Below, in pieces: positions 44,389 through 52,791 of a stretch of DNA of 64,000 nt. The DNA is taken from the IMG/VR virus record IMGVR_UViG_3300018080_000152, positions 1 through 64,000 of that record. One strand, written 5' to 3'. This DNA comes from a virus. The stretch's first letter is position 1, and each line of letters opens with the position of its first letter. Below the pieces are notes generated by a model. It did no database searches and was not told the DNA's origin. It saw only the letters and a list, made by a program, of their open reading frames with translations. A program made the translations under genes and the position numbers.

Positions 44389-44708
44389 TGTGGTTTCTCC
44401 GGTAAAGATTCGTTTTCTATGGTCTTTGGCTTTAAGTGGTCAGGTATACGGTCGATAGTTTTCGCCGTCTTATAGCGTTGCTGCACCATATCCATCTCTT
44501 CCTTGGACATACGCTTCGCATTTCTTTCGGCCAACTGCCCAACGGTGGTGGGCTCTCCCTTTATTTGTACATGTAATGGCGAGTGTAAAACACGATGCAG
44601 GCTTTCCTGCTCACATTCTGGACACACAGTAAATGGGTCATCTTTAATACTTTGCATTACATCAAAGTTTGCGTTACACTCAGAGCATTCATATTCATAC
44701 GTAATCAT
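44298..44708 (-). CDS. FmdB-type zinc-ribbon regulatory protein
   Basis: 136 residues with AGG before the ATG. The N-terminus MITYEYECSECNANFDVMQS and CPECEQESLHRVL form the CxxC_CxxC_SSSS/FmdB zinc ribbon (C8, C11, C29, C32), normally 60-80 residues; the rest is a charged helical tail. A small regulatory or accessory role is likely. It overlaps the Tat lipoprotein gene by 91 nt. Confidence 0.7.
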   Translation of the reverse strand: MITYEYECSECNANFDVMQSIKDDPFTVCPECEQESLHRVLHSPLHVQIKGEPTTVGQLAERNAKRMSKEEMDMVQQRYKTAKTIDRIPDHLKPKTIENESLPEKPQWMKDGQTKTTKEVIAMTPEQTKKYVQEGK

Positions 44709-44741
44709 TTATACTTACCTATGTGTACATAGTTGGAAAAA

Positions 44742-44801
44742 GAGCATGGAGTGACAAATTGAAATCCGACTGAACAGATTGAGTATATGAACTCCATACT
44801 C
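44742..44801 (+). ncRNA. Solitary dual-loop hairpin element G (guide-like RNA)
   Basis: Outer stem ATGGAGT/ACTCCAT, extended by GAG/CTC past one mismatch; 38-nt core 44753-44790; inner stem AATCCG/CAGATT with one mismatch and loop ACTGAA. Variable segments CAAAT and GTATA between GA and TGA. It lies about 9 kb from the nuclease gene in an intergenic gap, and a strong promoter on the opposite strand points into it, so its direction is uncertain. Confidence 0.6.
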
Positions 44802-44829
44802 CAAAAAAATGGCAAAACTGGCCCATAGT

Positions 44830-44859
44830 ATTATACAAGCCAGCTTCGCCAATTGTCAA
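44830..44859 (-). promoter_or_regulatory. Consensus promoter leading into element G
   Basis: On the - strand TTGACA (44859-44854), 18-nt spacer, TATAAT (44835-44830). Transcription would start near 44823, cross hairpin G and continue to the FmdB-like gene. Confidence 0.6.
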
Positions 44860-45539
44860 CTTCCAGGCAAACTTTTTCTGAAAGGTGCTACATAAACTTC
44901 CCATTCTTTGGGAATATTACGGTACGTCAACCCAAGTGCTATTTCTTGGGACGTGGGAGTTTTGGGCTTCTTATATGTGACCCACTTACCTCTCACAAGT
45001 TTTTTAAGCGGCATCCCCGCTTGTTCTGGTGTGCGGTCAGCTTTTGTGTGGTTACACTTTAGGCATGCCGCTACGATATTTTTCCAACACGTTGGAGTGT
45101 CGTTTCCATTCCACTTACTGCGTGGCACAACATGGTCCATTGTTAGTTCGTGTGGAGGAAATTGTTTACCACAGAACTGACAACGGAAACCATCTCGTCG
45201 TAATACGTTGGGTTTGGAAAAGGGCACTTTTCTGTGCTTGCGACTTACGTGGTGAGAATTAACAATGACCGCTGGCACTAAGTGCTCATTGCCTTTACCA
45301 TCTCTCACAGAATATCCCTCGTCGAAATATTCCGCACATGTGGATGGAGGCAATATGCCAGTTCCATTGCAATAACTACATTTCTTTCGCACACCATTGA
45401 TGAACACGAATCCACGACTGTCGCATCTCACACAGGGTGACTCAAATAGTCTTTTCATTGCCTTTTTCCAGTGTACCGCATTTAGTGGAACGTAATCATC
45501 GTTGAGAACCAAAACCTTTGTTCCTTCTGGTACAGGCAC
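44856..45539 (-). CDS. HNH endonuclease (HNH_5-like) with DnaJ-type zinc module
   Basis: 227 residues with a GTG start and AGGAGG upstream. LVLNDDYVPLNAVHWKKAMKRL is the N-terminal motif of bacterial HNH nucleases; RRDGFRCQFCGKQFPPHELTMDHV and CLKCNHTKADRTP give the HNH site (CxxC, DH, N, C-x2-CN). A second Cys4 insert, CVRCDSRGF ... CSYCNGTG, resembles a DnaJ zinc finger. Probably DNA-nicking, maybe a packaging or homing enzyme. Confidence 0.8.
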   Translation of the reverse strand: MPVPEGTKVLVLNDDYVPLNAVHWKKAMKRLFESPCVRCDSRGFVFINGVRKKCSYCNGTGILPPSTCAEYFDEGYSVRDGKGNEHLVPAVIVNSHHVSRKHRKVPFSKPNVLRRDGFRCQFCGKQFPPHELTMDHVVPRSKWNGNDTPTCWKNIVAACLKCNHTKADRTPEQAGMPLKKLVRGKWVTYKKPKTPTSQEIALGLTYRNIPKEWEVYVAPFRKSLPGS

Positions 45540-45541
45540 TA

Positions 45542-45709
45542 TTATTCCTCCTTGTCTAAAAATTTAATTGGTGTCCAAATTATGCCAGTGTAGTGATATA
45601 AAATTGTTGCGGTTTCCAACCATCTAGTTTCATTACCAGCAGAAATTGGCAACCACATAAATTTAGTAACTATTTTTGTATCACCGTAACTAGGTACTGG
45701 CCATCTCAT
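45542..45709 (-). CDS. Hypothetical small protein
   Basis: 55 residues from ATG 45709 (GGAG 8 nt upstream); an earlier in-frame start is not supported. Trp-rich (MRWPVPSYGD; MWLPISAGNETRWLETA). Its start overlaps the stop of the kinase gene by 1 nt. No family recognised. Confidence 0.45.
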   Translation of the reverse strand: MRWPVPSYGDTKIVTKFMWLPISAGNETRWLETATILYHYTGIIWTPIKFLDKEE

Positions 45710-46626
45710 TAGAAATCTCCATAGTTTACTTGGAAGCATGGCACTCCAGCTTCCTGTCTCCAGTAATCGACCATTTGATTACGGTCATCAAACACAACTA
45801 CGACGTTGTATTTACCCTTGACGTGTTCCTCATAGAGTTCGCCCTTAATGACAGCATCCTTACGATTGTCACCTTTGGCTCTCATGTATAGGTCGTCAAA
45901 TTGAATCTTGTGTTTGTTTAAGAAGCGCAGCGTAGCATCTCTATATTCAGAGCTACGACCAGACATTGCTATTAAGCGCATGTCTGGATTCTCAATACGC
46001 AATGCGTATAGGATAAGCAACAGAGGATGATTTGGTCTATCAATCTCGTCACAACGACTTGCGTCGTAAGGTGAACGGTCACCCATAATGGCAGCCGTGC
46101 CATCTAGGTCAAAGATAACACAGCCGGGCAATTCATTGCGCGCAAATTCCTCAAGGTCTAACTCGGGGATTGCACCCTTGGCGCTGTATTCACCGTCCGG
46201 TGACCATTGACGGGCCATCTTAATGATAACGTCAGCACCAACAGACTTTTCTCGCTTGAGGTCTCTTTCAATACATTCGTCCACGCTTGTATCAAAGGTT
46301 TTCACCTCAACCGTAACTGTGCAATTGTTTGCATCTCCAAAGTCCTCAACAAGACAGCGAATATCATCCTCGTGTTTTGGTGCTAAGTTGGTGTCATCAA
46401 CAATAACGTTCTTACCATCTCGTAAAGCCTCCCAAATGAGGGAGTTGCGCATTGTAAGAACAAACTTTTCGTTGCCCTTGCTCCACTTACCGCCGTCAAT
46501 CATATCGCGCAGGTCGTCTTTGTTCACACGCTTATACGAACCTTGACTCTCAAGCACTTTTTGCTTTGCCCACGTAGACTTACCAGACGCAGGCAGTCCT
46601 TTCAGTATGATTACTTTCCTAGCCAT
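45709..46626 (-). CDS. pseT: Polynucleotide kinase/3'-phosphatase (T4 PseT-like)
   Basis: 305 residues. N-terminal P-loop kinase: GLPASGKSTW (~10-19), DDTNLAPKHE (~97-106). C-terminal HAD phosphatase: VIFDLDGTAAI (~170-180), SGRSSEYRD and VVFDDRNQMVDYWR. This two-domain layout matches T4 Pnkp, which repairs 5'-OH and 2',3'-cyclic phosphate ends left by anticodon nucleases. The RNA ligase at 46930-48036 would complete repair; the short gene 46619-46942 lies between them. Confidence 0.85.
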   Translation of the reverse strand: MARKVIILKGLPASGKSTWAKQKVLESQGSYKRVNKDDLRDMIDGGKWSKGNEKFVLTMRNSLIWEALRDGKNVIVDDTNLAPKHEDDIRCLVEDFGDANNCTVTVEVKTFDTSVDECIERDLKREKSVGADVIIKMARQWSPDGEYSAKGAIPELDLEEFARNELPGCVIFDLDGTAAIMGDRSPYDASRCDEIDRPNHPLLLILYALRIENPDMRLIAMSGRSSEYRDATLRFLNKHKIQFDDLYMRAKGDNRKDAVIKGELYEEHVKGKYNVVVVFDDRNQMVDYWRQEAGVPCFQVNYGDF

Positions 46627-46942
46627 TATAACTTTCTCCTATCTGCCGCAGTTCTGCTTGTGTTCCTGCGGCTAGTACAAATTTCCAGTTGCCGGGCGCA
46701 ACCTGAAAAATCATCAAACCAATTACGTCACCTTCGTTTTCTTGTAGCCACGCAAGCACGCTTTCATCCTTGGGTAAAATACCTTGTTCAAGAACCATAT
46801 ATGCGTTCAAAGCTCTTTGCGCGCTTGCCATCGTGTCAAGTTTTGCTGTTGTCAACGCTCCAATCATGAGCTTCTTAAAAGCATCAGCTTGGAACTCCAA
46901 CAGTTTTTCTCGTGGCAAACTTAGCGCGCCTATGAGCCGCAT
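46619..46942 (-). CDS. Hypothetical protein between Pnkp and RNA ligase
   Basis: 108 residues from ATG 46942 (GGAG upstream). Helical first half and a beta-like second half (VIGLMIFQVAPGNWKFVLAAG). No family recognised. It overlaps the kinase by 8 nt and the ligase by 13 nt. Confidence 0.45.
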   Translation of the reverse strand: MRLIGALSLPREKLLEFQADAFKKLMIGALTTAKLDTMASAQRALNAYMVLEQGILPKDESVLAWLQENEGDVIGLMIFQVAPGNWKFVLAAGTQAELRQIGESYNG

Positions 46943-48036
46943 GACTGGTCTCCCCAAAAAGGCTTGGTCGCCTCTGGTCTAACCATTCGCCAGATGGTCT
47001 CTTTATATTCTTTATTATCAAGCATCTGAAACATGACAGCCTTGTAGTCATAGTCCTTATACTTGATTGCTAATTGTTTACGTGTTAGAGGAGGATTACG
47101 CTTTGTAATCTCCTTGTTTATTACACCACTAACATGCATAAGAATATCCATGTAGGCTCTATGCAACTTATCTTGTGTCGCACGTACCCAGTCATAGAAC
47201 TCGTCTGGAACTAGCTCCAAAAACTCGTCTATAGACTCATTGTTACGAAGCTTCCACCAAATGTCACGCGCTGTAACATTGGTGATAATGCGATGCAACC
47301 GTAGGTATTCCTCAAACTTAATCTTGACACGAAGTCCGTTATCAAATCTGACTACGTACCCCTCGGCTTCGCAACCCATTTGTTGATTTAACACTTCATC
47401 AAAATTGGTGAAGTGGAATTCTTGTCGGGTTAGCCCACCGTCTTGCGCCCAAGCGTCAATACCTTCTTGAACGTCTTCTCCTGTATCGTTGTCTAAACAA
47501 GTAAGCAGGAAAAGCTGGTCCAGGTCACCATAGTCAACAACTATGCGGTTCTCTGGATATACGATTTCAAAAATGTATGTGGTGTCTGGGCGAAAATCAT
47601 GGTCCTTGAACTGTTGGATTAGCTCAGTAGCATGTACGGCCTGTGGAGACATAAACGACCCACGACTTGCTACATGTACTTTGCCGTCCCATAAGTACAG
47701 AGTACCCATAGAGCCATCGACTTTTTCTGTTGTGGTAAATCCACCCCTGTATAGTTCTTTGTACCGTAGCCCATACAGGTGATGCACATGATTGCGCAGT
47801 GTCTTGTATTGCTCAGGTGTAAAAAACTTAGGGAATGGACGTGCCACAACATTGTCGTGTTCGTCTAGAATGAGACCTCGACACGTGATGGTCTCTGGCG
47901 TCCAGTGCCAGTCGAATTGACACTGGGGCGTGTAATTGTATATGAATAGTGGGTATTCAGGGTGTTGTTTTACAGAAATATACCCTTCGTCAATTAGTTG
48001 ACGTACCTTGTCCATATCAAGTTGTAGTCCACACAT
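46930..48036 (-). CDS. RNA ligase, T4 Rnl1-like
   Basis: About 368 residues from ATG 48036 (GGAG 10 nt upstream); an in-frame ATG at 48060 is also possible. Motif I EKVDGSMG has the nucleotidyl-acceptor Lys; motif IIIa FEIVYP, motif IV EGYVVRF and motif V VKIKFEEY follow in order. This is the covalent nucleotidyltransferase fold of RNA ligases. With the Pnkp nearby and the many tRNA genes, tRNA repair after host anticodon cleavage is the probable role. Confidence 0.85.
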   Translation of the reverse strand: MCGLQLDMDKVRQLIDEGYISVKQHPEYPLFIYNYTPQCQFDWHWTPETITCRGLILDEHDNVVARPFPKFFTPEQYKTLRNHVHHLYGLRYKELYRGGFTTTEKVDGSMGTLYLWDGKVHVASRGSFMSPQAVHATELIQQFKDHDFRPDTTYIFEIVYPENRIVVDYGDLDQLFLLTCLDNDTGEDVQEGIDAWAQDGGLTRQEFHFTNFDEVLNQQMGCEAEGYVVRFDNGLRVKIKFEEYLRLHRIITNVTARDIWWKLRNNESIDEFLELVPDEFYDWVRATQDKLHRAYMDILMHVSGVINKEITKRNPPLTRKQLAIKYKDYDYKAVMFQMLDNKEYKETIWRMVRPEATKPFWGDQSCGS

Positions 48037-48132
48037 GTTATCCAATCTCCAAATAAACATCTTTTTGATGTCCTATGTATTGCAATGTTCGGCAATTAAC
48101 TTACATATTAGAGCACAATATATTACCGTGGA

Positions 48133-50604
48133 TTAGAGGCACTTAGACCAACCACAGGCTGTACACTTAACACAGCCTTCCTGTCTTATAACCGAATCTC
48201 CATGAATATTACATTCGGGGCATTGTTCACCCTCTTTGGTGCCATCAGGTATGTACTTCTTCAATACACGAGCTACACCACGAGCGAAACTGTTCATTTC
48301 CTTGCTCTCACCAACCTTTTCCAACTGCTGTACTACCCTGTGCATGTCTGCGCCTTCACGTAGCGACAGCGAAGTCAACCTTGTGACAATCTCTTCCATC
48401 TCTGTTGTAGATGCCGTTATGGGCGACAGGTGTTCGTCGGTTCCATCGAAGTGAACAATGTAGAAATTCTTGCGCTTGCGTGTAATACTGCCTGTCTTGA
48501 CACTCTTGGGAATAAACCCGTTCTTGCCAGCGAATACCTCGTAAGGTCTGCCGTCAATTAGGCCAACCAACACGAAATAACTCTGCCCCTTAACGGACGT
48601 ATGATGAACTTCACACTTAACTATGCGCGGCCTTACGTCTATTATAGCACCGTTAGCGGATTTGTCAAGAGCCTTTTTGTCTAAAATCACGCCATCTCTA
48701 CAGCCCTTGCGGTAGACCGTGATTCCTTTGCAGCCTTTCTTCCAGGCCGCTTCATATATCACCTTTACGTCTTCAACAGTAGCCTCAGCCGGTAAGTTGA
48801 TGGTACTACTAATAGCATGGTCTACATGTTGTTGGGCGGCAGCTTGTAGTTCTACTCGCTGTTGCCAGTCTAAGTCTTCCGCACAATTGTCAAACCACGG
48901 GGATTCAGTCAGACATTTCTTGCCAGTAATGTCGAGCCATCGTTGTACTTGTGGGTGTTTAACGGAAAACTCCATCCAGTTATCACCATTGTCGTCGATA
49001 AAGTCAGAGCGGAAACCATCATCTCCTGGGTTGCCTTTCTTACGACGCACGCTAGACATGAAGTACAGTGGTTCAATACTAGACGTAGTTTGTGTTAACA
49101 TACTAACAGAGCCACCCGGCGCAGTAGTTAGAAGACCAATGTTTCTACGGCCATATTGACACATGTTTTCCATAAGGTCTTGACCATAAATAACTGTTCC
49201 GTCTTCAAACTCAACTTTTTCTTTACGAATACGTTGGAAAAATGGACACTCTTTTTCTAGTTGTTCGTCGAAGATTGGGAATGGACCCAATGTCTCTGCC
49301 ATTTCAATTGAAGCTGCATAACATCCGAATTTGAGTGTTCTATATACTCGTTCGGTGAAATCGATGGCATCTTGGCTTCCATAAGCAATTCTGAGTGAGG
49401 CAATCGTGTCACCCAAGGCTGTAATCCCAGTTCCGGTACGACGCCCAGTCTCACAACTCTTATGTATCCTTTTCCACATGGCGAGTTCTCGGCTTTTAAT
49501 TTCATCTGACTCCAAATCATTTGTAATTTTGTCGATAATCCTGTCGATACATTCAAGTTCAAGGTCCACGATATCATCATGCAAACGTTGCGCAATCTTA
49601 CTATAGTCATAAAATTTTCTCCAGTTGAAAGACGCACTGTCTGTAAATGCATCATCCACAAAACCCATAAGATTAAGCAAGAGAAGCCTGCATGAGTCAA
49701 GGACTGAGAGTGGTAGTTCACTACATGGATTTGTAGACACCGTCTTAAAGCCATAGGCGGCATAGCAATCTGCGGGACTTTCAGATATGATGCGGTCCCA
49801 AAAAAGAAGTCCAGGCTCGGCATTAGAGTGAGCGTTTTCAACTATGGTGTTCCATACTTGTCTAGCGCTAACGTATCCACAATGATGTGTTTTACCCGAT
49901 AGGTCTGTCCATCTTTGTTCATATTCTTTGTCGCTAGCAACTGCCTGTAAAAACTCGTCAGATAAACGAATGGAGATATTGGCTCCAGTCACCTTGGTTT
50001 TGTCTGCCTTGCAATACGCAAATTCCTCTACATCAGGATGGTGAACGTCCAGTGTGAGCATAAGAGCACCACGGCGTCCATCTTGTCCAACTTCTCTTAC
50101 AGAATTAGAGAAGCGGTGAGCAAAGCATACAGGACCAGTGCTACTGCGAGAAGAATTGTTTGTTGAGGTTCCGTTGGGTCGTAGGAAGGATATATCTGTG
50201 CCACAGCCTCCCCTCCTCTTGCTAATTTGTACTATTTGTTCATCAGTCCACATGATGCCACCATATGAATCCAATGGTGGGTCAATGACATAACAATTAC
50301 TGAGTGTGATGAAACTTGGATTATCGATTCCGTACATGGAACCACCTTGAGGAACAATATATTTGAACCTATCTATGTATCCAAATATTTCCTCTTGTGT
50401 TAAACCTGCATCTCCATACTTAGTTTTTTCAACACGAGCTAGCGCAGACGCAATTCTATTATGCATGTCTGCTGGAGTAAGCTCAACTAGCTTCTTATCA
50501 CTATTTCTTAACGCATACTTGTCTACAAAAACTTTTGCCGCTAATTCATCACCACCAAAATACTCAATACTTTCTTTCAACGCACGTTTATATGTATATG
50601 TCAT
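48133..50604 (-). CDS. nrdJ: Adenosylcobalamin-dependent (class II) ribonucleotide reductase
   Basis: 823 residues with GGAG before the ATG. TLSNCYVID is the N-terminal redox Cys motif, RRGGCGTDIS the substrate-binding region, and STNPCSELPL the catalytic-Cys finger loop. A TSCPD-like C-terminal region and terminal zinc ribbon (CPECNIHG ... CTACGWSKC) complete the class II layout. It makes dNDPs or dNTPs without oxygen-dependent radical or NrdB subunits, needing host B12. A consensus promoter is internal (48641). Confidence 0.9.
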   Translation of the reverse strand: MTYTYKRALKESIEYFGGDELAAKVFVDKYALRNSDKKLVELTPADMHNRIASALARVEKTKYGDAGLTQEEIFGYIDRFKYIVPQGGSMYGIDNPSFITLSNCYVIDPPLDSYGGIMWTDEQIVQISKRRGGCGTDISFLRPNGTSTNNSSRSSTGPVCFAHRFSNSVREVGQDGRRGALMLTLDVHHPDVEEFAYCKADKTKVTGANISIRLSDEFLQAVASDKEYEQRWTDLSGKTHHCGYVSARQVWNTIVENAHSNAEPGLLFWDRIISESPADCYAAYGFKTVSTNPCSELPLSVLDSCRLLLLNLMGFVDDAFTDSASFNWRKFYDYSKIAQRLHDDIVDLELECIDRIIDKITNDLESDEIKSRELAMWKRIHKSCETGRRTGTGITALGDTIASLRIAYGSQDAIDFTERVYRTLKFGCYAASIEMAETLGPFPIFDEQLEKECPFFQRIRKEKVEFEDGTVIYGQDLMENMCQYGRRNIGLLTTAPGGSVSMLTQTTSSIEPLYFMSSVRRKKGNPGDDGFRSDFIDDNGDNWMEFSVKHPQVQRWLDITGKKCLTESPWFDNCAEDLDWQQRVELQAAAQQHVDHAISSTINLPAEATVEDVKVIYEAAWKKGCKGITVYRKGCRDGVILDKKALDKSANGAIIDVRPRIVKCEVHHTSVKGQSYFVLVGLIDGRPYEVFAGKNGFIPKSVKTGSITRKRKNFYIVHFDGTDEHLSPITASTTEMEEIVTRLTSLSLREGADMHRVVQQLEKVGESKEMNSFARGVARVLKKYIPDGTKEGEQCPECNIHGDSVIRQEGCVKCTACGWSKCL
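48641..48668 (-). promoter_or_regulatory. Internal consensus promoter in nrdJ
   Basis: On the - strand TTGACA (48668-48663), 16-nt spacer, TATAAT (48646-48641). It could supply transcripts to the RNA ligase and kinase genes downstream. Confidence 0.5.
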
Positions 50605-50633
50605 TTACTTATTTCTCCACCCAAATTGTTTTA

Positions 50634-51185
50634 CTACGAAAGCGGTGTAAAGTCTACTCTTCGCACACACACCCGGTCCCTAACTAAAAATTGGGCCACT
50701 TCCATTTCCGTCTCACGGCCCTGTGAGTTTGTCGTTAATCGACTATCATTAACATACACCACTTCTGCTATTCCGGCTATAACACAATTTGAAAAACACG
50801 AAAGACATGGTTCGTGTGTTACGTAGATAGTAGCACCACGGGGGCGGTGCTCACAATTGAGTAGAGCATTCAGCTCTGCATGAATTACCCATGTGTGTTT
50901 GTCTGGTCTAATGTTTGGTATTAAACTGTCGTCTATACCTGGCATCCAACCATTATAACCAACACTAAGAATGTGTTTGTTCTTATCAACAATTACAGCC
51001 CCGCACTGAGTCTCAGAGTCGGGGCTGCGTTTGGCTATATCATGCGCTATCTGTAAGAAGGTTGCGTCCCAAGAGGGTCGTTTGTGAGGCGCATGTTTTT
51101 TTGACATTTCCAATAGGAGGTTAATAGCTTCGTCGGACAGATTTTCGTGTTTTAAGTGACTGTATAGATTCTGTATCTTGTCCAT
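50634..51185 (-). CDS. dCMP deaminase
   Basis: 183 residues from ATG 51185 or 51191. Zinc-site motifs are HAELNALLNC (~98-107) and THEPCLSCFSNC (~117-128), with the AKRSPDSETQCGAVIV region typical of phage deoxycytidylate deaminases. It converts dCMP to dUMP, feeding ThyX (55894-56847) and balancing pyrimidines alongside nrdJ. Its start is inside the small basic ORF 51121-51285. Confidence 0.85.
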   Translation of the reverse strand: MDKIQNLYSHLKHENLSDEAINLLLEMSKKHAPHKRPSWDATFLQIAHDIAKRSPDSETQCGAVIVDKNKHILSVGYNGWMPGIDDSLIPNIRPDKHTWVIHAELNALLNCEHRPRGATIYVTHEPCLSCFSNCVIAGIAEVVYVNDSRLTTNSQGRETEMEVAQFLVRDRVCVRRVDFTPLS

Positions 51186-51285
51186 GGTCATCTGCCGTGT
51201 AATTCCTGTTGACTTTTTGGCTGCCGCCCTTGCGACGTTGCTTACGGTGTCGCTTGCGGTCTTCTCGCCTGTATGTTCTACCCAT
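51121..51285 (-). CDS. Small, very basic protein
   Basis: 54 residues from ATG 51285, MGRTYRREDRKRHRKQRRKGG..., dominated by Arg and Lys. It fills the gap between the neighbours and overlaps the dCMP deaminase start by 65 nt. Small basic phage proteins of the MGRTYRR type recur near replication genes and may bind nucleic acid. It is only weakly supported as a gene. Confidence 0.4.
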   Translation of the reverse strand: MGRTYRREDRKRHRKQRRKGGSQKVNRNYTADDHGQDTESIQSLKTRKSVRRSY

Positions 51286-51505
51286 CTTCTTGCTCTAATT
51301 CTTTTCGTTCTTTGTCAACAGCCTTCTTGACACAGTGACAAACAACTTTAGATTGTGTCCATTCAGTAGCGTCTTTGTGTCGTGTATCCATCATGAGATA
51401 GCCACGACCATAACACTTACATTTTTTACTTGCGTAGAACACCAACAAGTGTGGATTTTCTAGAATATCATTAAGACGTTGGCTCCGCGTCAATTTCTTC
51501 TCCAT
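51278..51505 (-). CDS. Hypothetical Cys-containing small protein
   Basis: 75 residues with AGGAG before the ATG. Contains KKCKCYGRGYLMMD and VVCHCVKKA, a possible zinc-binding CxC ... CxC pattern (as in small DksA-like or phage zinc proteins). It overlaps 51471-51821 by 35 nt. No family recognised. Confidence 0.5.
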   Translation of the reverse strand: MEKKLTRSQRLNDILENPHLLVFYASKKCKCYGRGYLMMDTRHKDATEWTQSKVVCHCVKKAVDKERKELEQEDG

Positions 51506-51821
51506 CTTTTGCTCCTAACATTGTTCCGTCTAGTAAAGCTGGTGCTTCTACTACATCTTCTACAACAATTTCTTCGTTGTTGACTATATTGGTTTCTTCT
51601 TCCAGTTTTTCAATGCGTACATTACCAAAAGCTCTAAAAACTTCTTGGGCTACACCGGGAATAACACTGCCATCAGGCATGATAATATTACAATATCCGA
51701 ATTCATTTTTCTGTATGTAATCTACCGGATGAACACTTCCAGACGCAAAAGGTACAAGTGTTTCTTGTCCATCAAATTCAACTTGTAAGTTCATATTTTT
51801 CAAAAATCTTACTGAACCCAT
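51471..51821 (-). CDS. Hypothetical protein
   Basis: 116 residues with AGGGG before the ATG: a beta-rich first half (LQVEFDGQETLVPFASGS, NIIMPDGSVIPG) and an acidic disordered C-terminal half (NIVNNEEIVVEDVVEAPA). No family recognised. Confidence 0.45.
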   Translation of the reverse strand: MGSVRFLKNMNLQVEFDGQETLVPFASGSVHPVDYIQKNEFGYCNIIMPDGSVIPGVAQEVFRAFGNVRIEKLEEETNIVNNEEIVVEDVVEAPALLDGTMLGAKDGEEIDAEPTS

Positions 51822-51832
51822 ATGTATTTCCC

Positions 51833-52144
51833 CTATTGTTTCTTGTTTTTACCGCAGCTTCCACATCCACCAGAAGCTTTTTTCTTAGCTATGGCCTGTG
51901 GAACAACTAGTTCACAATAATCTGGCTCAATACGATTAGCAACACCGGCCAACGGAGATGTATCGGGAAAGTGCAAATCCAACTTACCATCTTGATGGCG
52001 TTGATATTGCTCTACTGTGTAGATGTCGCCAACCTTGACTGGTTTCTGCGCCTGAGATACAACAAGCTGTCCTGTTTCATCATCAATAGTTGTTTGAACA
52101 ATTGTGATTATGAAGCTTGCTAAAAATCTAACACTTATAGACAT
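51833..52144 (-). CDS. Hypothetical protein with C-terminal GGCGSCG
   Basis: 103 residues: KPVKVGDIYTVEQYQ, then a beta region, and a C-terminal Lys/Gly/Cys tail (KKKASGGCGSCGKNKKQ). The CGSC-type tail could bind metal. Last protein gene before the first tRNA array; no family recognised. Confidence 0.45.
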   Translation of the reverse strand: MSISVRFLASFIITIVQTTIDDETGQLVVSQAQKPVKVGDIYTVEQYQRHQDGKLDLHFPDTSPLAGVANRIEPDYCELVVPQAIAKKKASGGCGSCGKNKKQ

Positions 52145-52174
52145 AATTATCTTTCATTGAACCATAAAAAAAAG

Positions 52175-52257
52175 TAGCGCTGGTGGGAGTCGAACCCACA
52201 TGGTCAAAGACCACGACTTTTTGAAAGTCGCGCGTATACCGGTTCCGCCACAGCGCC
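52175..52257 (-). tRNA. tRNA-Leu(CAA)
   Basis: Long-variable-arm tRNA. Anticodon stem CGACT/AGTCG with loop TTCAAAA (anticodon CAA) and T-arm GTGGGTTCGACTCCCAC. Confidence 0.85.
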
Positions 52258-52262
52258 ATAAG

Positions 52263-52334
52263 TACCCCCAGCGGGAGTCGAACCCGCATCGCAACCTTGA
52301 GAGGGTTGTATCCTTACCGTTAGACGATAGGGGC
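52263..52334 (-). tRNA. tRNA-Glu(CTC)
   Basis: Anticodon stem CAACC/GGTTG with loop CTCTCAA (CTC); acceptor and T-arm (CGGGTTCGACTCCCG) are intact. Confidence 0.8.
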
Positions 52335-52401
52335 ACAGCGGTAGTTTTGCTTCTTTGGTGTATAAACACCACTCACAGGTGACCAGGACTCCTACCGCTG
52401 T
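52335..52401 (-). ncRNA. Structured element in tRNA array (function unknown)
   Basis: A 10-bp terminal stem (ACAGCGGTAG/CTACCGCTGT) encloses a second hairpin (TGGTGT/ACACCA). It abuts the 5' end of tRNA-Glu, so it could be processed from the same transcript. No tRNA T-arm is present. Further pairing with 52438-52444 (GAGTCCT/AGGACTC) is possible. 52402-52453 holds nothing else recognisable. Confidence 0.4.
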
Positions 52402-52453
52402 ACTGTAGACATCACATGTGTGAGCCATTCAGTCTGCGAGTCCTCAAGTCAAG

Positions 52454-52526
52454 TGGTGCGCCCAGGAGTCGAGCCTGGATTATTAGCTTATGAAGCTAAC
52501 GAGGCCACCCGGCCTTCCCACGCACA
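52454..52526 (-). tRNA. tRNA-Met(CAT)
   Basis: Anticodon stem TTAGC/GCTAA with loop TTCATAA (CAT). T-arm CCAGG/CCTGG with loop CTCGACT. First acceptor pair is unpaired; it may be initiator, elongator or a lysidine-modified Ile tRNA. Confidence 0.75.
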
Positions 52527-52528
52527 AG

Positions 52529-52597
52529 TAGCGACGGGCGGAATTGAACCGCCTAAACATCCGTATGAAAGATGCGTGATTACCAAATCACGTCGCC
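52529..52597 (-). tRNA. tRNA with CAT anticodon (Met or Ile2)
   Basis: Anticodon arm CATCT/GGATG with loop TTCATAC (CAT); acceptor GGCGACG/CGTCGCT with a G-T pair. Two bases separate it from the previous tRNA. It overlaps the next gene by 10 nt. Confidence 0.7.
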
Positions 52598-52791
52598 TCT
52601 TCAAGTTCATGTTCTTCATAATGACCGATTGAACCGTCTTCGTGTTCTACTTCAAATGTCAACCCATGTGAGTTATGTTCCTTCACAACCGTTCCCTCGA
52701 CACCCCACTTTCTACTAAGTAAAGCTGCGGCGGTCCAATCGGTCGCTTGAGGTTCACATTTGATAGTTCGCACTCTTTGTCCACATTGCAT
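52588..52791 (-). CDS. Small KOW/SH3-like hypothetical protein
   Basis: 67 residues with AAGGG 9 nt before the ATG. The middle, GVEGTVVKEHNSHGLTFEVE then DGSIGHYEEHEL, resembles the small beta-barrel of KOW/SH3-like proteins. It lies between tRNA genes; its 3' end overlaps the CAT-anticodon tRNA by 10 nt. Function not known. Confidence 0.55.
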   Translation of the reverse strand: MQCGQRVRTIKCEPQATDWTAAALLSRKWGVEGTVVKEHNSHGLTFEVEHEDGSIGHYEEHELEEAT

